Assembly (NCBI GenBank): GCA_002013415.1
Contig: MAEX01000009.1
Span: 62,001-126,000 of the forward strand
Length of the DNA stretch: 64,000 nt
Direction: 5' to 3'
Source: Mycobacterium sp. D16Q14
GTDB taxonomy: Bacteria > Actinomycetota > Actinomycetes > Mycobacteriales > Mycobacteriaceae
Made by a program: the position numbers and the translations under genes. The notes beneath the pieces are model-generated. The model saw only the letters and a program-made list of their open reading frames with translations. It had not been told where the DNA came from and made no database searches. The first letter of the stretch is position 1. Each line of letters starts with the position of its first letter. Below are positions 20,152-30,600 of this stretch, piece by piece.

Positions 20152-21354
20152 TCACGCCAGAGGGACTCCGTACGCAGCAACGGGGCCGATGACGATGATC
20201 GCCGGCGGCCTAATGCCCTGCGAGCGAATGCGCTCTGGCGCACTGGCAAGGTCGGCGCGCAGCACACGTTGCTCATCAGTCGTGCCGTGTTGCACCACCA
20301 GCACCGGGGTATCCACAGGTCGGCCACCATCGATGAGAACCTTCGCGAACTGCTCGATGCGCTCGACGGCCATCAGCAACACGATGGTCCCCTTCAAGGC
20401 AGCAAGCGCATCCCAATTGACTAACGATTCCGGATGCCCCGGCGCGACGTGCCCGCTGACCACCACGAACTCGTGGTTGACCGCACGATGGGTGACGGGC
20501 ACCCCGGCCGCCGCCGGAACGGAGATTGCGCTGGTCACACCGGGTACGACGGTCACCTGGACACCCGCCTCGGCGCAAGCCAGCACCTCCTCGTAGCCGC
20601 GGGCGAAGACGAACGGGTCCCCGCCCTTCAGACGGACAACGAACTTGCCTTCCTGCGCCCGTTCAATGAGCACCCGATTGATCTCCTGCTGAGCCATCGC
20701 GCGGCCGTAGGGGATCTTCGCAGCATCGATGACCTCGACGTGGGGTCCCAGATCGGCGAGAAGTTCGGCGGGAGCAAGCCGGTCGGCGACAACCACATCG
20801 GCCTGAGCCAGGAGCCGGCGGCCACGGACGGTAATGAGATCAGGATCACCCGGTCCCCCGCCGACGAGTGCCACGCCCACTGGCCTTGTTTCGGCGATTT
20901 CGGTGATGAGCCCGCGCTGCAACGCCTCATGGATGGCTGAACGCAGGGCGGCTGACCGCTTGTGCTGACCACCGGTCAAAACACCGACCGCGATGCCGTC
21001 GTGGTTAAAGGACGCAGGGGTGACGGCGGTGCCCTCCCGGGCGGCGTCGGCCCGGACGCAGAAGATGTGACGTCGGTCCGCTTCGGATACCACCGCGGCA
21101 TTGACGGCCGGGTCGTCGGTGCAGGCGATGGCGTACCACGCCCCATCGAGATCGCCGTCCTGGTACGGCCTGAGGTTGAGGGTGATCGAGGCCATGCCTT
21201 CGACTGCCGGGGTGGCGCTGGGGGCGATCACGTGGACATCGGCGCCGCTGGCGATCAGCAGCCCGAGACGCCGCTGCGCGACGGATCCGGCGCCGACGAC
21301 TACGACCTTGCGTCCCGTGAGGCGAAGGCCGACGAGGTAGGCGTCATGAGTCAC
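20152..21354 (-). CDS. cysG: Siroheme synthase / uroporphyrinogen-III C-methyltransferase
   Basis: A 400-residue fusion. The N-terminal half is a precorrin-2 dehydrogenase/ferrochelatase (GRKVVVVGAGSVAQRRLGLL, residues about 14-33). The C-terminal half is the SAM-dependent uroporphyrinogen-III methyltransferase (VGGGPGDPDLITVRG; VVRLKGGDPFVFARGYEE; VVPGVTSAISVPAAAGVPVTHR). It makes precorrin-2/siroheme, feeding sulfite/nitrite reductase and possibly B12. It corresponds to Rv2847c; here the next cobalamin gene, cobB, is 22 kb away. The start is a GTG. Confidence 0.92.
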   Translation of the reverse strand: MTHDAYLVGLRLTGRKVVVVGAGSVAQRRLGLLIASGADVHVIAPSATPAVEGMASITLNLRPYQDGDLDGAWYAIACTDDPAVNAAVVSEADRRHIFCVRADAAREGTAVTPASFNHDGIAVGVLTGGQHKRSAALRSAIHEALQRGLITEIAETRPVGVALVGGGPGDPDLITVRGRRLLAQADVVVADRLAPAELLADLGPHVEVIDAAKIPYGRAMAQQEINRVLIERAQEGKFVVRLKGGDPFVFARGYEEVLACAEAGVQVTVVPGVTSAISVPAAAGVPVTHRAVNHEFVVVSGHVAPGHPESLVNWDALAALKGTIVLLMAVERIEQFAKVLIDGGRPVDTPVLVVQHGTTDEQRVLRADLASAPERIRSQGIRPPAIIVIGPVAAYGVPLA

Positions 21355-21430
21355 CGCGCGAGTTTACGTGGGATGACTTTGCGTGGCAGGTCGGCCATGC
21401 TCCGAGCGGTCCGTGCTGTAATCAAGCACC

Positions 21431-23413
21431 GTGCAATCCCATCGCATGCAACCCGCGGAGTTGGCCCAGGCCGCGATGACCGCCGCCCTCATGGGGGCTA
21501 TTGCTGTGGTCTCCATCGTGCTGCCGGGCGCGGTGGTGTTCGCCTGGTTGGGGGCCGTCCCGATGGGAGTGCTCTGTTACCGGCATCGCATCCGGGTGGC
21601 GTTGGCCGCATGTGTCGCCGCCGGCCTCATCAGCTTCCTGATCGCGGGATTCGGCGGGCTAGTTTCGGCGCTGACGTGCGCATACATGGGTGCGATCGCC
21701 GGCCAGGTGAGGCGCCGAAATCGCGGCACGGCAACAATGTTGGCCGTCGCGGCGCTGTGGGGCGTGCTGGTCTCCTCCTTCTGTGTCGGCGTGTTCGCTG
21801 CCTTGAGGAATCTGCGTGAGGTTGTTCTGGGTGCGGTGGCCGCCAATGTCGGCGGGTTCGCGACGCTCTTGAATGGCGTGCCTCTGCTCGGCCGTGCCGC
21901 GACGGGGTTGGACCATGCCGTGCAGGGTTGGATCGTGAACTGGCCCTGGTTCTTTGGGGTATCGGTATGGCTCATCGTCATCTTCGGAACCTCGTTCGGA
22001 TGGCGGGTCCTGACTCCTGTCCTCCGACGGCTCGAGGAGGTCACCGACCTCGCGTCGGTGGGCACGCTGCCCGCTCCGCACGAGGACGTTCCGCCCGGCC
22101 CGCTGCCGACTGTGCTCACCAACGCCGGATATCGATACACCGGCGCCGACAGGGATGCGCTGGCCCCGGTGACCATGAGCGTCGATATCGGCGAGCACAT
22201 CGCGGTGACCGGCGCCAACGGCTCCGGCAAATCCACCCTGATGCGCATCCTGGCGGGCATCACACCCACGACCGGGACCATCGAACGCCCCGCCGGAGTG
22301 GGTCTGGGCCAGGTGGGCGGGACAGCGTTGGTCCTGCAACACCCCGAGAGCCAGGTACTGGGGCTACGTGTCGGCGACGACATCGTGTGGGGGCTGCCGC
22401 ATGACCGCGAGATCGACATCGAAAGCCTGCTCGGTGAGGTGGGTCTCAGTGGGATGGGCGATCGGGACACCGCGGGCCTCTCAGGTGGAGAGCTCCAGCG
22501 GCTCGCGGTCGCCTCGGCACTGGCCCGGGATCCCGCTCTCCTGATCGCCGATGAGGTGACCACCATGGTCGACGACGCCGGCAGGCAGACACTCATCAGG
22601 GTGCTCGACGGACTCACCGCCCACCATCGTTTGGGGCTGGTGCACATCACGCATTACCCGCAGGAGGCGAATGCCGCCGATCGAGTGGTGTCACTGGGCA
22701 GCAGTGGCAACGCCGACGCGCGTGAGCCGGCGCAGCGCCCATCCCCCATCGAATCTGGCAGCGGCGAAACGATTCTCGATGTACAGGGAGTCTCTTTCGA
22801 CTACGCGGCGGGAACTCCGTGGTCGCAACCTGTACTCCGAGACATCTCTTTTCAAGTTCGTTCGGGCGACGGGATACTGCTCTGTGGCGGCAACGGCTCC
22901 GGCAAGTCCACCCTGGCCTGGATCATGGCGGGCCTGCTGGATCCCTCGGCGGGTCAATGCCTGCTCGATGGCCGTCCCGCCGCGGAACAGGTTGGTGCGG
23001 TGGCGTTGTGCTTCCAGGCCGCCAGACTGCAACTGCTGCGGGGGCATGCCGGCGCGGCGGTGGCCGCACTTGCCGGGTACTCGGCCTCCGATACCGACAG
23101 CATTGATCGCGCCTTGGCCTCGGTCAGCCTGGATCCGAACATCGGTGGGGTTCTTATCGATCGGCTCAGCGGCGGACAACTGCGGCGAGTCGCCCTGGCC
23201 GGCCTGCTGGCCCGCTCGCCGCGCCTGCTGATTCTCGACGAGCCATTGGCAGGACTGGACGTCGACGCGCAGGCCGACCTCATAGATCTGTTGGTGAGCA
23301 TCCGCGACCAAGGGCAGGCCGTCATCGTGATATCCCACGACACCGACAGCCTGTCCCCGCTGTGTCCCCGCACCATTCGTCTCGAGCAAGGTGAGTTGGT
23401 GAGCGCCGGATGA
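21431..23413 (+). CDS. ECF transporter fusion: membrane S-like domain plus two ATPase domains
   Basis: A 660-residue protein resembling Rv2326c. Residues about 1-215 contain six or so hydrophobic segments, as in an ECF S-component. Two ABC ATPase domains follow: the first with GANGSGKSTLMRILAGI, signature LSGGELQRLAVASALARDP and LLIADEV; the second with GGNGSGKSTLAWIMAGL, signature LSGGQLRRVALAGLLARSP and LLILDEP. This packs S-A-A' in one chain. The T component is the next gene, coupled by ATGA. The vitamin or metal carried is unknown; adjacency to cysG hints at cobalt or a B12-related substrate. The start is GTG 21431; ATG 21446 is possible. Confidence 0.85.
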   Translation: MQSHRMQPAELAQAAMTAALMGAIAVVSIVLPGAVVFAWLGAVPMGVLCYRHRIRVALAACVAAGLISFLIAGFGGLVSALTCAYMGAIAGQVRRRNRGTATMLAVAALWGVLVSSFCVGVFAALRNLREVVLGAVAANVGGFATLLNGVPLLGRAATGLDHAVQGWIVNWPWFFGVSVWLIVIFGTSFGWRVLTPVLRRLEEVTDLASVGTLPAPHEDVPPGPLPTVLTNAGYRYTGADRDALAPVTMSVDIGEHIAVTGANGSGKSTLMRILAGITPTTGTIERPAGVGLGQVGGTALVLQHPESQVLGLRVGDDIVWGLPHDREIDIESLLGEVGLSGMGDRDTAGLSGGELQRLAVASALARDPALLIADEVTTMVDDAGRQTLIRVLDGLTAHHRLGLVHITHYPQEANAADRVVSLGSSGNADAREPAQRPSPIESGSGETILDVQGVSFDYAAGTPWSQPVLRDISFQVRSGDGILLCGGNGSGKSTLAWIMAGLLDPSAGQCLLDGRPAAEQVGAVALCFQAARLQLLRGHAGAAVAALAGYSASDTDSIDRALASVSLDPNIGGVLIDRLSGGQLRRVALAGLLARSPRLLILDEPLAGLDVDAQADLIDLLVSIRDQGQAVIVISHDTDSLSPLCPRTIRLEQGELVSAG

Positions 23414-24186
23414 GCCAGCGACGTCCGTTGATGCTGATGCGGCCGGTGCCCGGGCCGTCTCCCATCCACGCGCTCTGGGCGGGAACGAAACTCATTGCCG
23501 CGTTGGCGATATCGGTGTTGCTGACCATCACGCCGTCCTGGACAGCGATCGGGCTTATCGCCCTGCTCATTCTCGTCACGGCAGGGCTCGCCAGGATCTC
23601 CCCCGCATGCATCCCATCCGTTCCGCGCTGGGCCTGGCTGCTTGTCGTGGCCGGCAGCTTGTTCACGATTGTCAACGGCGGTGCTCCCGAACTGGAGCTC
23701 GGACCGGCCACCATCGGGGTCGGCGGTTTCCTGGATTTCCTTCGCGTCACGTCGCTGGGTCTGGTTCTGGTCGGCCTTGGCGCGGTCATCTCGTGGACCA
23801 CCCAAGTAGCCGATATCGCCCCAGCGGTGGCGCTCTTGTGTCGGCCGCTGCGTGTCTTGCGTATGCCTGTCGACGATTGGGCGGTCACCGTTTCCCTGGC
23901 ATTCCGGATGTTCCCCATGCTGTCCGAGGAGTTCCGGCTGTTAGCGGCCGCACGCAGACTCCAGCCGCCTCAGCCCGAGAAGCCCTCGCGGCGTGCGGAA
24001 GTCGTTGATCTCTGCACCGCCGCGATGGTCGTCTCGCTCCGTCGGGCTACCGAGATGGGCGACGCCATCACAGCACGCGGCGGTGCAGGACGGATCTCGG
24101 CGCACCCGATCTATCCGGGATGGCGCGATGCATTGGCTGCGATGGTGCTTATCGGAGTCTTCGCGCTCGCGGTGACCCTCAACTGA
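23410..24186 (+). CDS. ECF transporter T component (EcfT/CbiQ family)
   Basis: A 258-residue membrane protein with about five helices and the cytoplasmic coupling motifs of EcfT: AARRLQ near residue 180 and ITARGGAGRI near 220. It should couple ATP hydrolysis by the upstream fused ATPases to the S domain. The ATG overlaps the upstream stop. Together the two genes encode a full ECF importer, matching the Rv2325c-Rv2326c pair of M. tuberculosis. Confidence 0.85.
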   Translation: MSQRRPLMLMRPVPGPSPIHALWAGTKLIAALAISVLLTITPSWTAIGLIALLILVTAGLARISPACIPSVPRWAWLLVVAGSLFTIVNGGAPELELGPATIGVGGFLDFLRVTSLGLVLVGLGAVISWTTQVADIAPAVALLCRPLRVLRMPVDDWAVTVSLAFRMFPMLSEEFRLLAAARRLQPPQPEKPSRRAEVVDLCTAAMVVSLRRATEMGDAITARGGAGRISAHPIYPGWRDALAAMVLIGVFALAVTLN

Positions 24187-24261
24187 ATGTGGGGTCGAAA
24201 ACCCTTTTGTCACAGTAGTTTCTGCTGTCACATCGGGAGTTCGTCTGCCGGTGGGCACCGC

Positions 24262-24267
24262 TAGTAT
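24262..24267 (+). promoter_or_regulatory. -10 element of the HNH gene, leaderless spacing
   Basis: TAGTAT ends six bases before the ATG at 24274, and the SOS box starts on the next base. With no Shine-Dalgarno visible, the transcript probably begins at the ATG, so LexA bound to the box would cover the start point. Confidence 0.45.
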
Positions 24268-24283
24268 TCGAACATGAGTTCGA
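24268..24283. promoter_or_regulatory. SOS box (LexA site) at the HNH gene start
   Basis: TCGAACATGAGTTCGA matches the mycobacterial LexA consensus TCGAAC-N4-GTTCGA exactly. The start codon ATG is inside the spacer. Genes of the 13E12 repeat family in M. tuberculosis are known to carry LexA boxes, which supports DNA-damage induction here. Confidence 0.85.
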
Positions 24284-25581
24284 TGGGGGTGTTGGAGGCG
24301 GCGGTTGATGTCTTCTGCGCTGAATCGCACGCGGGGCTTACTGCCGCCGATGCGTTGACGCTCATGGCCCGGTTGGAGGTGGTGCAGCGCCGACTGTCCG
24401 CCGGCCGATTGGGGCTGGTTCCCAGGGTGACGGGCCAGGCCTCTCCGATCGAGTTGGGCGGCACGTCGTTCCCGGATGTGTTGTCGCGGCGGCTGCATAT
24501 CAGCAGGGGTGCGGCTCGGCGCCGGATCGGCGATGCCGAGCAGTTGGCGCCGCGGCAGGCCCTGACCGGTGAAGTGCTGGCGCCGCAACTGCCGAATGTC
24601 GCCGCCGCCCTGGGGCGGGGCGATATCGGGGACGAGCATGTGCGGATCATTCGGCAGTTCTTTGATCGGCTGCCGGTGGTGGATGCGCCGACCCGCCGGG
24701 CCGCCGAGGCGCAACTTGCGGCTATGGCTGCCGGGTTTGGGCCCGAGGCGCTGCGGGTGGGTGCCGAGCGGATGATGGCCCTGCTCAACCCGGACGACGA
24801 GTTCTGCGATGCGGATCGAGCCCGGCGCCGGGGTGTGACGATCGGGCGGCAGGGTTTTGACGGCATGTCGGCGATTTCGGGATTATTGGATCCGGAGACG
24901 CGTGCGTATTTGGATGCGGTGCTGGCCAAACTCGCCGCCCCCGGCATGTGCAACCCCGCCGATCAATCACCGATGGTGGACGGCGAGCCCGACCCGGAAT
25001 CGGCCGAACACGACCACCGCTCTGGTGCGCAACGCAACCACGACGCGCTGCGTACCTGTCTGCGATCGACGCTCGCGTCCAAAGATTTGGGGTCTCACCA
25101 CGGGCTGCCGGTCACTGTCGTCGTGACGACAACACTTAGTGAGTTGGAATCGGGTGCGGGCGTGGCGATCACCGGTGGCGGCACGCGGCTGCCGATGCGC
25201 GACCTGATCCGCATGGCCACCCACGCCCACCACTACCTGAGGATCTTCAACGACGATGGCCGACCGTTGTATCTGGGCCGCACCAAACGCATCGCGTCAG
25301 CCGATCAGCGCATCGTGCTGCACGCCCAAGACCGCGGCTGCACCCACCCCGACTGCACCGTGCCCGGATACCTGTGCGAAGTCCACCACATCACCGAATG
25401 GGCCGATGGTGGCCCCACCGACATCGACAACCTCACCTTCGCCTGCGGCCCCCACCACCGCCTCCTGGACCACGGCTGGACCACCCGAAAACACCCCAAC
25501 GGCACCACCGAATGGATACCCCCACCACAACTCGATCTTGGTGGCGTTACGCGCGAAGAATCCCGATCGCTCCTAGAGTAA
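24274..25581 (+). CDS. 13E12-repeat family protein, DUF222 plus HNH endonuclease
   Basis: A 435-residue protein. The DUF222 region spans about residues 5-300 (SRRLHISRGAARRRIGDAEQL). The C-terminal HNH domain reads DRGCTHPDCTVPGYLCEVHHITEWADGG, then LTFACGPHHRLLDHGW, with the Cys and His residues of the HNH metal site. This is the repeated REP13E12-type family of mycobacteria, associated with phage-like integration sites and the SOS response. It is under a perfect LexA box. Its last 35 bases overlap the convergent gap-like gene. Confidence 0.9.
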   Translation: MSSMGVLEAAVDVFCAESHAGLTAADALTLMARLEVVQRRLSAGRLGLVPRVTGQASPIELGGTSFPDVLSRRLHISRGAARRRIGDAEQLAPRQALTGEVLAPQLPNVAAALGRGDIGDEHVRIIRQFFDRLPVVDAPTRRAAEAQLAAMAAGFGPEALRVGAERMMALLNPDDEFCDADRARRRGVTIGRQGFDGMSAISGLLDPETRAYLDAVLAKLAAPGMCNPADQSPMVDGEPDPESAEHDHRSGAQRNHDALRTCLRSTLASKDLGSHHGLPVTVVVTTTLSELESGAGVAITGGGTRLPMRDLIRMATHAHHYLRIFNDDGRPLYLGRTKRIASADQRIVLHAQDRGCTHPDCTVPGYLCEVHHITEWADGGPTDIDNLTFACGPHHRLLDHGWTTRKHPNGTTEWIPPPQLDLGGVTREESRSLLE

Positions 25582-26233
25582 GGATGATCAGACCGAGGAC
25601 TGCCACAATCCCCGCGACGTCGATCCGTCTACGCGTCCGCACCCAGGTGTGCAGGGACGACACCATCTCGTATGTCCGGCCCGGCATGGCCGCATAACTC
25701 AGCAGCGGCAGCGCAACCATCGAGAAGGCCACCACGTTGAAGAAGAGCAGCGCCATGGACTGTATGGGCTGCGTGGCACCCGAGGCATGGATGAGCGCGA
25801 TCACCGCCAGAAAGTCCGCCGACGGCAAGGCAATTCCCAATCCGCTGACCCCTGCCACCCACAGTGAATTGTTCCGTAGGAAACCACGGACTCGCGTCGT
25901 CAGCTTGTCCGCGAAGCCCGACCTCGGTGCACGCGGCGCCGCTGGAGCCCTACGGATCGACGCCGTAATGGCCAACACCGCCGCCACCAATAACGCGAGA
26001 ACACCAAGCCCGACTTGGATATACGGCCCCGAAACGTCTGCGTTCCCCATCGGTGACACGCGCAGGACAAACAGCAGTGTGAGCCCCAGGCTTAACCCCA
26101 TGACAAAGGCACCGCAGAGAAAGACGAATAGCTGTAACAGCGGTCTCGGCCTGTTCAGCATCAGGACCGTCAAGCCCAGCCGGGTGGGTTCGACGCTTAC
26201 TCCCAGTGCCATCAACAAAACGATGGTCCACAT
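25547..26233 (-). CDS. GAP/Sap family membrane protein (lipid export)
   Basis: A 228-residue protein with six hydrophobic segments and the GAP family layout (VEPTRLGLTVLMLNRPRPLLQLFVFLCGAFV; SLWVAGVSGLGIALPSADFLAVIALIHASG). Gap proteins are needed to move glycopeptidolipids and related trehalose lipids to the mycobacterial surface. It is two bases downstream of the PapA gene in a pks-papA-gap operon, which supports a role in exporting the PKS product. Its end overlaps the HNH gene end by 35 bases. Confidence 0.83.
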   Translation of the reverse strand: MWTIVLLMALGVSVEPTRLGLTVLMLNRPRPLLQLFVFLCGAFVMGLSLGLTLLFVLRVSPMGNADVSGPYIQVGLGVLALLVAAVLAITASIRRAPAAPRAPRSGFADKLTTRVRGFLRNNSLWVAGVSGLGIALPSADFLAVIALIHASGATQPIQSMALLFFNVVAFSMVALPLLSYAAMPGRTYEMVSSLHTWVRTRRRIDVAGIVAVLGLIILTLGAIGILRA

Positions 26234-26235
26234 GA

Positions 26236-27651
26236 CTACCGCGCGGGCACAACGTCATTCTGCTGGCAGACCCGCGTGAATATGGACTTCACGAGGTCTA
26301 CGTAGCGGGTGATCGATTCCCGGGCGATGGGGTTTTCCGGGTACGCGATCATCAGCGTTGTCTCCGTCGGGAATCGCGAGATAAAGATCGTCAGCTGGTA
26401 CACCGACTTGCTCTCCGCGTACAGACCGATGGGATTACTGACCAGCAGCGGGTTGGTGAACAACTGCGAAAGTGGCGGAGCGCCACCGTCGAAGAAGTTG
26501 ATCATCGGGTGATACGGCCGGGGCCAGTTCAGCTCCGGCACCAATTCCAGAACCCGGTAGAACGGAACATTCACCAGCTGCCTGCCGCGGTCAAAGGATT
26601 CCTGTGCCGCCACGGCGGCAGCACCGAAAGTCCCGTCGACGGGCACCGATATCGGGACGAGCCCCGTAAACCATCCCGTCGTGAACATATCGGCTTCCGC
26701 TCGGGCATCACTCGGCGTGATCCCGTAATACGTATCGGTACCGGTCAATTCGCGCTCGGCGAATCCGAGTGCTGCCATCACACCGCCGATGAACCGGGCA
26801 CCCGCATCCACGCAGATAGACTCGAACGTCAGTGCCTGCTGCTCATCCAACAGCTGTTCGGTGATGATCGAGGTCCCGGAGGGCACCGAGTGATCCCCCA
26901 GTGGCAGAGGGAAATCCGGGAGGCTGCCACGGTTGTTCTCGGCGAACCGAACCCAATCGCGCACGGGCTCGGAGTCGGGGGTCAAGCCGGAAAGGAATTC
27001 GTGCTGGCGGATGCAGTAGTCGTCATAGCTGCCCGCAGGCGGAAGCTCGATGGGCGCGCCGCCCTGGACCAGCGCCTTGTATCCCATCAGGATCTCCATG
27101 ATCAGCAGACGCGCGAAGGTCGCGTCCAGATGCAGATGGTCAACGCTGAAGTAGAAGGTGAAATGGCCTGAGCTCTGGACGATTCCGAACCGGAAGCAGT
27201 CCCACCGAAACGGATCCGGGGTCTCCGAGACCACCAGCTCCCGTACCTCGTCCGATGTCATCTCACCCAGTTTGACCTGAACGAACTCCACGTCTGCCGG
27301 ATCGGCAATCGTGCGCCGGACAATGTTCTGCTCATCGTCGAGCGAAAACCAGCTCCGGTACGTGTCGTGCCGCCGCAGGTGAGCGTTGATCACGTGCCCC
27401 ATGGCGCGTTTGTCGCACCGGCCCGGCATATCCAGCGTGAAAACGAGCACCCGTGAGAAGTCGAGTCCCTTGGCTGCCTGCCGCAGGTACGTACGCAGAT
27501 GCTGCACCTGCATGAAGCTCGGCGGTATCTCGCTCACCGGCGCTTCAAGAGCCTTCGCGTACGACGCCGGTGAAGGCTGCCAGGTGATCACCGATCCCGC
27601 GGACGGCTCCCACTTGTCGGTCAACGACACCGTTACTGGTCCACCACGCAT
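26236..27651 (-). CDS. PapA-type acyltransferase (condensation-domain fold)
   Basis: About 471 residues from the ATG at 27651, preceded by an AAGGGG site. The catalytic HxxxD motif is present as HLHLD, and the DFGWG-equivalent region and the PPSFMQVQHLRTYLRQA N-terminus resemble PapA1/PapA3. These enzymes transfer polyketide or fatty acyl chains onto trehalose or other cores. The gene lies ten bases after the PKS stop, so it should esterify the PKS product. The sugar acceptor cannot be told from sequence. Confidence 0.87.
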   Translation of the reverse strand: MRGGPVTVSLTDKWEPSAGSVITWQPSPASYAKALEAPVSEIPPSFMQVQHLRTYLRQAAKGLDFSRVLVFTLDMPGRCDKRAMGHVINAHLRRHDTYRSWFSLDDEQNIVRRTIADPADVEFVQVKLGEMTSDEVRELVVSETPDPFRWDCFRFGIVQSSGHFTFYFSVDHLHLDATFARLLIMEILMGYKALVQGGAPIELPPAGSYDDYCIRQHEFLSGLTPDSEPVRDWVRFAENNRGSLPDFPLPLGDHSVPSGTSIITEQLLDEQQALTFESICVDAGARFIGGVMAALGFAERELTGTDTYYGITPSDARAEADMFTTGWFTGLVPISVPVDGTFGAAAVAAQESFDRGRQLVNVPFYRVLELVPELNWPRPYHPMINFFDGGAPPLSQLFTNPLLVSNPIGLYAESKSVYQLTIFISRFPTETTLMIAYPENPIARESITRYVDLVKSIFTRVCQQNDVVPAR

Positions 27652-27661
27652 TTCAATCCCC

Positions 27662-30600
27662 TTATGACGATGCGACTTCGGATTCCTGCTCGGCCAACTT
27701 GTCGTACAGGTGCGACGCCAATGAGCGCACCGTCGATACATCGGCCGGACCGATACGGACGCCGGTGTCCGCCTGGATACGGGTACGAATTTCCAGATTG
27801 CCTAACGAATCCAGGCCGTAGTCCGGCAGGGATCGGTCCGGGTCGATGGAGCGGCGCAGCACCAGACCAACCTGCTCGGCGACCAACTTCCGGAGCCGGG
27901 TCGGCCACTCCTCGCGGGGCAAGGACCTGAGCTCGTCGAGGAACTTGTTTGTCTCCGTTTGCGTTCGACCCGCATCCCGGAATGCTTGCGCAAACGGACT
28001 CCGCTCGACGAAGTCGGCCAGCCACGATATGCCAGCCATCGGCGCATAGGCGGTGTAGGCCCGGTTGTGCCGAAGCACTGTGTCGAAGGCATAGGCGCCC
28101 TCGTCCGGGAGGATGGCCGCATCCGCGTTCTCCGCCAGGTGGGTGCCCTGCCCGATCTCCGACCAGGCACCCCAGGCGATGACGGTTGCCGGCAGGCCCT
28201 GTGCACGTCGCCAGTGCGTGAATCCGTCCAGCCAGCTGTTGGCCGCGGCGTACGCACCCTGCCCCGGTGAGCCCACCAGCGCCGCGATCGACGAGAAGGA
28301 GCAGAACCAGTCCAGCGGCTGATCGGCGGTGGCCTCGTGCAGGTTCCAGGCACCATGCACCTTGGGCCGCCAGTCACCACGGTCGATCAGTTCGTCGGTG
28401 ATGTTGGCGAGCGTCGCATCGTGCACCAGCGCCGCGGCATGCAGCACGCCGCGCACGGGCTTCCCGGTCTCCGTCGCGGCAGCAACCAGACGCTGTGCCG
28501 TCTCCGGCTCGGCGATATCGCCGAGCACCACGTCGATCTCGACACCGCCGTGCCGGATCTGCTCGACAACCTCCAGCGCTTCCGGCTTCGGGGCGCTGCG
28601 ACCGTTGAGGATGATCCGGCCGACTCCGGCTGCCGCCAGCTTCTTCGCCAGGAACAAGCCCAGCCCGCCGAGGCCACCGGTGATCACGTACGCACCCTCC
28701 CGGCGGAACGCCGGCGCATGCGACGCCGGGATCACCGCGTCGACCTCTCCCGCCTTCGGCAGGTCCAGAACAAGTTTTCCGGTATGTCCCGCAGCACCCA
28801 TCACACGGATCGACTCGGCAGCGTCCTGCAAGGGAGAGGACGAGATCTCCGGCAACGGGAGTACGCCGTCCGCCATCTGCTGATACAGCGCGGTGAGCGT
28901 CCGATAGATCGCTTCCGGCCGCGTCTTCGCCACGAGGACCAGATCGACGGCGTGGAACGACAGGTTGCGGCGGAATGGGAACAGACCCAGCCGGGTGTCA
29001 CCGTAGATATCGCGCTTGCCGATCTCGATGAAGCGGCCACCGAAGGTCAACAGTTCCACACCCGCCCGCTGCGCGGCACCGGTGAGTGAATTGAGCACGA
29101 TGTCGACCCCGTAACCGTCGGTATCACGACGGATCAGCTCGGCGAAATCTGTGCTGCGGGAATCATAGACGTGCTTGATTCCCGAGCTGCGCAACAGGTC
29201 CCGTCGTTCCGCGCTGCCCGCAGTGGCGTAGATCTCTGCCCCGGCGGCACGCGCGATGGCGATGGCCGCCTGCCCGACACCACCGGTGCCGGAATGGATC
29301 AGCACCTTGTCGCGTGCGGAGATCCTGGCGAGCTCGTGCAGCCCGTACCACGCGGTGACATGCGCGCCCGGGACAGCGGCCGCCTCCCTATCGGGTACCT
29401 CCGCCGGAAGGGTCGCGGCAAGATTTGCATCGACCACGACGAAGCTTCTCCAGGCGCCGGTGGGCGTCATACCGCCTACCCGGTCACCGACGTGATGCTG
29501 GGTCACCCCGGCCCCAACGGCCGTCACCACACCCGCGAAGTCGACACCGAGCTCTTGCCGACCTTCAAAACTCGAGTATCGGCCGTAGACATTCAGCACG
29601 TCGGCGAAGTTGATGCTGGTGGCCGTGACCGATACCTCGATCTCTCCGGGCCCCGGCGCGACCCGGTCGAACGCGACGAACCCAAGCGATTGCAGATCAC
29701 CGGGCGTGCGAACCTCGAACCGCACGCCCTCGTTGTTTGGTGTCGCAACGGTACTGCGCCAGTCCTCGGGGCCGAGCGGACCCAGGTTCAAACGCGCCCG
29801 GTACCAGTGGTCATCGCGCCATGCCGTCTCGTCCTCCTCCGAGCCCGACACCAGCTCCCCTGCCACATTCTGGGCTGCCGTGTGGCCGTCGACATCGATG
29901 TGCGTGACACGCAAGTGGGGATACTCGGCGCCGATGACGCGCACCAAGCCCCGCAATCCGGCCTGCTCCAAGTTGGTCACATCGCCGGGCGCGACCGTCT
30001 GTGCGTTGCGCGTCACCACGTATAGCCGCGGTGGTTCGCCTGGGAGATCCACCAACTCTCGGGTTATCCGCACCAAATGCCGAACCTGGTCCGCACCCTG
30101 CATGGCGACCCGATCCGCACCGCCGTCGGCCCCCGGGGCCGTCACGATGAGCACGCCCTCGAATCCACCGGCCTCCAGCTGGTCATACAGAAGCTTCAGG
30201 GCCGCAACACGATCGGTGTTCGGGCGCCACTGGATCAGCGCCACCTCACTGTCGCGAAGCTTGAGCGAATCGATCAGCTCCGTCGCCCACGGGTCCACGG
30301 TCTCACCCGTGCTGACCAGCAGCCAGCGGCGCGGGGCATTCGATACCGCCTCAGGCAACCGCTGCTGCTGCCATTCGATCGCCAGCAGCCGGTTGTTGAG
30401 CAGCTGATCACGCTGCTCGTCATCGGAGGCTCCGGTACCAAAGCGGAAGCCCCGCACGGCAACCAGGACGGTGCCGTGCTCGTCCAGCAGATCGATATCG
30501 GCTTCCACCTCGTTCGCACTCACCTTGGTCACCCTGGTGTAGCAGTACTGGGTGGAGCGCGCCGATTCGTATGCGTGCAGACTGCGCACACCCTTGGGAA

